A stretch of 64,000 nt of DNA from Roseimicrobium sp. ORNL1 (lineage in GTDB: Bacteria; Verrucomicrobiota; Verrucomicrobiia; Verrucomicrobiales; Verrucomicrobiaceae): NCBI RefSeq assembly GCF_011044495.1, contig NZ_CP049143.1, positions 4,402,001-4,466,000 of the forward strand, written 5' to 3'. Positions 59,326 to 64,000 of this stretch are shown piece by piece; position 1 is the stretch's first letter, and the number at the start of each line of letters is the position of its first letter. The notes beneath the pieces were generated by a model. It was given only the letters and a program-made list of their open reading frames with translations. It was not told the DNA's origin and searched no databases. Both the position numbers and the translations under genes were made by a program.

Positions 59326-62300
59326 TTAATACACCACACCCTTTTCGCGGCACCATGCCGCAGCCTCGGCATTGCCCTGCGCGGCGGCTTTTTGATACCA
59401 CTGGGTGGCCTGCGTCCTGTCTGCAGGAATTCCGGTGCCATACTCCAGAGCATGGGCGTACTGCTGCATGCTCTCCGCGTGCCCACGGCGGGCTCCCTCT
59501 GCGAAGAGTTGCACGGCAAGAGACGGATCTTCCGCAACACCCTGCCCGCGCAAATAGAGGGCGCCAAGATTCCCACAGGCGGAGACCACCCCTGCACGAT
59601 ACGCCTCACTGCACAGCGCAAATGCACGGGCATCATCGCGAGGCACGCCCTTGCCGAGTCGATAGCAGACGCCGAGGAGATCCTTCGCGTGGCCATCCCC
59701 CGCGGCGACGGCATTGCCCAGTAGTTCCACCGCTTTCATCGGGTCTGTCGGGGTGCCCCAGCCCTGAAGATGACATTCCGCCAGCGGTACATTGGCAGCC
59801 ACACTGCCAGCCTGCGCCGCCTTCTCAAACCAGATGAACGCCGCGCGCTCGTCCACCGCACCCACATCCCCGCGCAAGCTGGAGCGTCCAAGAGCAAGCA
59901 TGGCCTCGGCATCGCCACGAGAAGCGGCGCGTTCCGTATCCGCACGGAGAGCGGCAGGGAGCTTCCCTCCGGTGATGCGGAGTTCAGCGAGCTTCGTTTT
60001 GAGAGAAGCATCCGTTGCTCCTCCAGCCGTCTCGAACGGTGCTGGCGATACCGAAGGCGCGGGCATTGGTGAGAGCGCTGCGGTCGGCGGTGGCGTCGGG
60101 GCTATGACGGGAGCTGGTGGCGAAGGCTTGGGCGCAGCAACGGGAGAAGCGGGCTTGACCGATGAAGGGGCTACCGAGCCGGCAGCCGCAGTCTGTCTGG
60201 GAGGAGTAGCCTTGGGTTCGATGTTTACGTCCTTGAAAGTGGATCCGGCGGGCGCAGGAAGCGTTGGCGTTCCTGCTGGCTGCTTTTTCGGAGCCACGGG
60301 CAGGTCGATCACCGGTGCCTTCAAGACATCACGATCGTCCACCAACACGGCCTTCGGCGCTTCAATATCCTGCCAGAGTGCGCGGCCGGAAAGATGGGCA
60401 AGCAGCGCACCCAACACCAAGGACCCGATCAGCAGCAGAGCCAGACGGATCCAAAAGGAAGTCTCCTCATGCATGGGGCGCCATGAACTCTCACTCTCTG
60501 GCAGTGCGTGCATTCTGCCTCGAAGCGGCCGGAGCCCCCCCTCATCCTCGTGCCCAGCATGGTCGTGGTCGTGCACCTGGGTCTGGCGGATGAGGGCCTC
60601 CGCAAAGCCGATGGTCGGCTTCGGTGGTGGCTGGTGCGGATGCGGAGAGGTAAGCGGAGGTGTGGCCGCCTTCTTTTCCGGCAGGCGTGTGAGAGGTCGC
60701 AGCCCTTCGGCTGGAGCCGGGCCTGCCACCTTGGGCTGGTACACGGGGGCCTCTTGCGCTTGCGCGCCGGCAATGGCCGCGGGTTCCGGTGACAATTGAG
60801 CACCGCTGACCTCTGTCCACGCTGGGGTCGGCCGGGCGGCAGTCCTAGGCACATCAAACTGCTGGATCACGCGGGCGTACTTGGCGAGGAAGGCCGCACG
60901 TTTCACAGGCGCCCCCTCCCGGGCATGATGCACTTCTTCGGCCAGGAGACGGCGCACACTGTCCGTTTCCGCAATGCCCGCCTCGTGCTTGGCAGCATCT
61001 GCATCCGGCATGCCGGCCAGGAAACAACCCAAGGCCGCCATCCAGCCGCCATGCCAGACGGGCTCGACGTCCTCAGCAGTGCTGGGCGCGACAGGAAGCA
61101 AGATTGCGGGATCCGTTCCTCTCCCTGAGACTGCGTGGAGGCAGGGATGCGCGCGAATGACGACGGAGAAGCCGGACCACTCATTCAGCCTGCGGGAGAG
61201 CAGGCCACTGTCGCGGGGTGATTCTTTGCCCACACCGGTGAAGAGAAAGACATCCTCCAAGCGCAGACGACGCGCGGGCAGGCCAGCTTTTTCCAACTGG
61301 GAAAGTGCGGTATCCACCCCGGCCAGCACGAGGTAGATCTCCTGCACACCGAGGGTGCCTCGAGCCTCCAGCACCTCCTGCAGCGTCACGCCCTCCACTG
61401 CGGTCTCAGCCACGGTCTGAATGCCGTCGTACTCCTCGACGAAAAGCACGGGGACGAGGTTGGGGAATTTGCCAGCCTTGGGGAGATTCTGCACCTGCCG
61501 GAAAAGCTCCGCAGGAATCGTGCCTGCCAGCCGGGCGGGCGGCACTTGCTCCACCACGACGGACTGGCCCAGCTTCAGCATGGTGCCGCGCAATGAGTAG
61601 GGGTGATAGGGATCCAGCTTCTGACTCTGGATGCGTACCGTGGAGGCAAGACTGCGGGCCACCTCGGTGAAACTGGCGAGCAGGAGGCCAAGGTAGGGGC
61701 GCGGCTTGCACGCGGAGGGCAGCTCCGCAGAGGGCACCTGCGGCAGGAGTGCAGCTATCTCGTTGAGCAGGGTGGAGATGCCCTCGGCTTTCTCCGGACC
61801 ACAGGCGCCCAGGAGATTCTGCAGCATTTCGACGAAGTCCGCCGCTTGCAGGGTCGCTGCCCCAGGGGACACACCGTTTTCCAAGCGCTCCTGAAAGAAG
61901 GCCATGAGGAACTGGCTCTGCTTCTCCAAGGAAGTGCGTGCCTGCCGTGCCTTTGCGGCCTTCGAAGCAGGGTCCTCCGCGAGGCGGTAGTCCGCCACGG
62001 AGACCTGCAGGGTCTGGGCACCTGTCTGGATAATGCGCAGTCCATCCAGAGGCTGGGTGGGAACGAAGTCGCCGACCTCGACAAGCGCCTGCATCGCCTC
62101 CAGGGCGGAATGCGTGACCTGCATGGCAAGCCAGACGGGCAGGGTATCTGTGCGCTCCAGATAGGTGCGCAGCGTCTCACCATCCACATTGGCGGTGATG
62201 TAGAAGGGACTGCCGTCGTCCTCGCCATAGTCCAGCAAGCGGGCGAGGCGCGTGTGGCCGTGGTTCTGCATTTGCCTGGCTCGCTCCTCAAAGGCCGGAC

Positions 62301-62463
62301 GATCCTTCAAGGGCTCCAGAAGCACATGGAAATGCACGAAGACATGGCGCTCCGAATCGAAGGCGAGAACGCCCACCTGCTCTGCGGACCGTACCACCTC
62401 GATGTTTTTTCCCCCGGCTTCCTGAGCGATGAGGTAATGTCGGAATTGCGTCGGACCCGGCAT
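59326..62463 (-). CDS. Tandem pseudokinase-like protein with membrane segment and Sel1 repeats
   Basis: 1045 aa from the ATG at 62463 (the frame opens at a TTG at 62508). Residues about 1-220 show a kinase-like fold (VFVHFHVLLEPLK, FYITANVDGETLRTYLERTDTLPVWLAMQV) but the HRD-like site is TQPLDGLRI and the DFG position is VADYRLAE, so no active residues are seen. Residues about 270-480 are a second kinase-like block (VLFVEEYDGIQTVAETAVEGVTLQEVLEARGTL, RRLRLEDVFLF), also without a catalytic triad. A proline-rich linker, a transmembrane helix (about 670-690), a Pro/Ala-rich stretch and Sel1-like repeats (about 834-1045) follow. Confidence 0.8.
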   Translation of the reverse strand: MPGPTQFRHYLIAQEAGGKNIEVVRSAEQVGVLAFDSERHVFVHFHVLLEPLKDRPAFEERARQMQNHGHTRLARLLDYGEDDGSPFYITANVDGETLRTYLERTDTLPVWLAMQVTHSALEAMQALVEVGDFVPTQPLDGLRIIQTGAQTLQVSVADYRLAEDPASKAAKARQARTSLEKQSQFLMAFFQERLENGVSPGAATLQAADFVEMLQNLLGACGPEKAEGISTLLNEIAALLPQVPSAELPSACKPRPYLGLLLASFTEVARSLASTVRIQSQKLDPYHPYSLRGTMLKLGQSVVVEQVPPARLAGTIPAELFRQVQNLPKAGKFPNLVPVLFVEEYDGIQTVAETAVEGVTLQEVLEARGTLGVQEIYLVLAGVDTALSQLEKAGLPARRLRLEDVFLFTGVGKESPRDSGLLSRRLNEWSGFSVVIRAHPCLHAVSGRGTDPAILLPVAPSTAEDVEPVWHGGWMAALGCFLAGMPDADAAKHEAGIAETDSVRRLLAEEVHHAREGAPVKRAAFLAKYARVIQQFDVPRTAARPTPAWTEVSGAQLSPEPAAIAGAQAQEAPVYQPKVAGPAPAEGLRPLTRLPEKKAATPPLTSPHPHQPPPKPTIGFAEALIRQTQVHDHDHAGHEDEGGLRPLRGRMHALPESESSWRPMHEETSFWIRLALLLIGSLVLGALLAHLSGRALWQDIEAPKAVLVDDRDVLKAPVIDLPVAPKKQPAGTPTLPAPAGSTFKDVNIEPKATPPRQTAAAGSVAPSSVKPASPVAAPKPSPPAPVIAPTPPPTAALSPMPAPSVSPAPFETAGGATDASLKTKLAELRITGGKLPAALRADTERAASRGDAEAMLALGRSSLRGDVGAVDERAAFIWFEKAAQAGSVAANVPLAECHLQGWGTPTDPMKAVELLGNAVAAGDGHAKDLLGVCYRLGKGVPRDDARAFALCSEAYRAGVVSACGNLGALYLRGQGVAEDPSLAVQLFAEGARRGHAESMQQYAHALEYGTGIPADRTQATQWYQKAAAQGNAEAAAWCREKGVVY

Positions 62464-62681
62464 GCTTTCGATTACCCTGACAATCGGCAACCTTGAGGGA
62501 ATTTGCAAGAAGCGAGTATGCGATCAAGGGCAATATGAAAGCCACGATGGTGAACCGTCCTTCACCCGCAACGACCGCCTGACAGCACTTTCCCTGCTAT
62601 CGAAGTCTATCGATGAGCCTTGAGGACATGTCTTGCCCAGTCTGCGCATGCGGATTGCGAACAACACCGTCCTACGACACT
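62464..62681. other. Gap between the pseudokinase and zeta-toxin genes
   Basis: 218 bases. It should carry the promoter of the pseudokinase gene. The plus-strand frame that covers it is antisense to the zeta gene and does not look coding. I saw no repeat or RNA gene in it. Confidence 0.35.
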
Positions 62682-63785
62682 TTAGGCAGTGGCTTCGGTT
62701 CGCCGTTCTCCTTTTCGTATACGGTCAGCTCCTTCTTCCAATTTTCGAAGGCTTTCCTCACCAACTGCGGACCATCCAGAGGCAAGGGTTTCAACGGTTG
62801 TGAGGTTGCCCCTGAGCCATTCGCGGATGACATGCTCCCGGAAGCGTTGTGCGAGGAGTTGTTTGCTTCCATTTTCACCTTGGGAAGCGTAGGACCGTTC
62901 GCGAAGGAACTCAAGGGACTTCTCCTCGATCTCTTCCGGTTTTCCTTCGTTCACAAAGACCAGGAAATCCGCCCTGTCGCGGTACATTTGCTCGAGCTTC
63001 AGGAAGGTCACCTGGGCCTCGTGGTGATTGTCTGCCAAAGTGTTCGCCGAGATGGGCCGCCCATTCTTCCGAAGTCGGCGCAATACGAATCTCTCCACCA
63101 AGTACATGGGCGAATAAATGAAGATCACCTGCGGACGGAGCCCCTGTTCAATCGCAGCGCTGATCAGTTCTATGCCTCTCGCCATGGTGGCGAGATTGGA
63201 GTCCACGATGATGGAAGTAACATCCAACAAGGTCTTCAGAGCACCCTTCGACACGGTGGTTTTTCCCGACGACGGACCGCCAGCCAGAAGCAACCCCAAT
63301 GGGCGGCCCTTTCTGTCCCGGCGCAGAATCTGAGGAATCGCCAACCGGCGGGTCAGATGGCTCACCGGCGCATAGGTGGCACGATGGAAAATGGTGCGGA
63401 ACTCGTGATCTCGTGCGTATTCAGGAAACAACGAGAGGGCAAGGTCCGCATTCACATAACAATCAGAGCCAAAATCCTCGCGTGCGAGAGCGAGATACTG
63501 CTCCACGGCTCCTTTCAAATCCACGGCGATGAGTTGAGCAAACCGCGCCTCCACCACTCGCTCCATGCGCGTGAGACTCGCAGCAGGAACCAATCCCGGC
63601 AACCCGGAGTAGCCATGCATGGCGTCTTCGTCTACCGCACGCAAAAATTCAGGATGGAGCTCACTAGCCAGGCGTGCAGCAGTCTCTTCTGACCTGGAAA
63701 GGGCGTCTTCCAATTGCTTCCACGCACACGCGACCAATTTTCGCTGGTTCTCCAGATTGATCGGCGCGGCGTCGGAACTATCCAT
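62682..63785 (-). CDS. Zeta-toxin-like P-loop kinase
   Basis: 367 aa. The Walker A LLLAGGPSSGKTTVSKG at about residues 161-177 is typical of the zeta toxin family, followed by VTSIIVDSN, PQVIFIYSP, and an ISANTLADNHHEAQVTFLKLEQMYRDRADFLVFVNEG block. The N-terminal 150 residues (LEDALSRSEETAARLASELHPEFLRAVDEDAMHGYSGLPGLVPAASLTRMERVVEARFAQLI) are a helical extension not found in classical zeta. Known zeta toxins phosphorylate UDP-GlcNAc; its role here may be a toxin or an unrelated kinase. No epsilon antitoxin was found in the window. Confidence 0.8.
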   Translation of the reverse strand: MDSSDAAPINLENQRKLVACAWKQLEDALSRSEETAARLASELHPEFLRAVDEDAMHGYSGLPGLVPAASLTRMERVVEARFAQLIAVDLKGAVEQYLALAREDFGSDCYVNADLALSLFPEYARDHEFRTIFHRATYAPVSHLTRRLAIPQILRRDRKGRPLGLLLAGGPSSGKTTVSKGALKTLLDVTSIIVDSNLATMARGIELISAAIEQGLRPQVIFIYSPMYLVERFVLRRLRKNGRPISANTLADNHHEAQVTFLKLEQMYRDRADFLVFVNEGKPEEIEEKSLEFLRERSYASQGENGSKQLLAQRFREHVIREWLRGNLTTVETLASGWSAVGEESLRKLEEGADRIRKGERRTEATA

Positions 63786-64000
63786 GATTTACTTCGTCAC
63801 GCGGCACGAACACGCGGACATGCAACGTCCATACACCTCCAACATCATGGACAAAAGGAAAAAAGCGCTTTCCACACACATTCCGACCGACAATTTCCCC
63901 GCTTGCGATTCCCAGGACAAAACGCCATCATGCCCCGTCGGACGTTCACGCAACAACACATGAGGAAGCCGTGGTCATGGTCATGAATCTGTCCCCGCAT
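63786..64000. other. Window-end region, no clear gene
   Basis: 215 bases upstream of the zeta gene. A 59-aa frame on the plus strand begins at 63784, but has no recognisable features; an antitoxin could also lie just outside the window. The sequence is somewhat AT-richer (63841-63900). Confidence 0.35.

Noticed and set aside
62672-62914. 80-aa minus-strand frame overlapping the 3' end of the zeta gene in another phase
   Set aside because: Its tail looks protein-like, but so does the zeta frame there; with no start signal and no homologue recognised, it is treated as a shadow.
62613-63692. 359-aa plus-strand frame opposite the zeta-toxin gene
   Set aside because: The minus-strand frame has the P-loop and zeta motifs; the plus frame is a shadow.
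63784-63963. 59-aa plus-strand frame at the window end, a possible antitoxin
   Set aside because: Starts inside the zeta gene's start region, has no antitoxin features, and its composition is not convincing.
1-64000. tRNA, rRNA, CRISPR arrays, IS elements, prophage genes
   Set aside because: I looked for GTTCGA-type T-loops, direct repeats with regular spacing, and transposase motifs by eye and found none; a dedicated search might still detect small RNAs.

Overview
The window looks like a chromosomal segment of a GC-rich, Gram-negative member of the Verrucomicrobiota, probably near Verrucomicrobium/Roseimicrobium. The evidence is a giant secreted sugar-dehydrogenase-like protein with a DUF1080 module and a Pirellula/Verrucomicrobium-type heme-binding domain, another protein with a DUF1080/LamG-like fold behind an SHD1-like module, many lipoprotein and Sec/Tat signals, an outer-membrane beta-barrel, Ser/Thr kinases, and many imperfect hairpin repeats between genes. 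The taxonomic placement is an inference. No rRNA, tRNA, CRISPR array, IS element or phage module was recognised.

Layout. 0-8 kb: end of a phosphodiester glycosidase-like gene, rnhB and a YraN nuclease; a repeat-rich gap; then a GMC flavoprotein, a small membrane protein and a Tat-exported gluconate dehydrogenase subunit-3 homologue, followed by a convergent GntP-type permease, which suggests sugar-acid oxidation and uptake. 8-15 kb: an MFS transporter, topoisomerase III, a class II-like Fic gene and a HIT protein. 15-24 kb: outer-membrane barrel, secreted FAD oxidoreductase, endonuclease III, two tandem 3D-domain lipoproteins, an unusual family-4-like uracil-DNA glycosylase and PPK2. 24-26 kb: small accessory genes (VOC, DUF4304, unknowns). 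26-36 kb: large secreted proteins, namely an SGNH plus alpha/beta hydrolase fusion, an 1182-aa unknown and the 1338-aa dehydrogenase/cytochrome protein.

36-45 kb: a methyltransferase, a zinc-ribbon Ser/Thr kinase with an extracytoplasmic half, an RluA-type pseudouridine synthase, a second island of small genes with a SUKH (SMI1/KNR4) member, a squalene/phytoene synthase and hemW. 46-54 kb: a TIM-barrel isomerase, GtrA, a FabF-like ketosynthase, an M19 dipeptidase lipoprotein, a beta-hydroxyacid dehydrogenase, an SHD1-like secreted protein, a His-rich mini-lipoprotein and an M20 peptidase. 54-64 kb: a response regulator/metallo-beta-lactamase fusion, a zinc-type substrate-binding lipoprotein, a Do/HtrA protease, a large protein with two apparent pseudokinase domains plus a membrane segment and Sel1 repeats, and a zeta-toxin-like kinase.

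Two themes stand out. First, several different families of long imperfect palindromes occupy intergenic gaps, mostly between convergent genes, where they may act as terminators or be small non-autonomous mobile repeats. Second, two islands of small, apparently lower-GC genes resemble orphan immunity or accessory genes. The strongest candidate for something poorly described is the tandem pseudokinase-TM-Sel1 protein at 59.3-62.5 kb.
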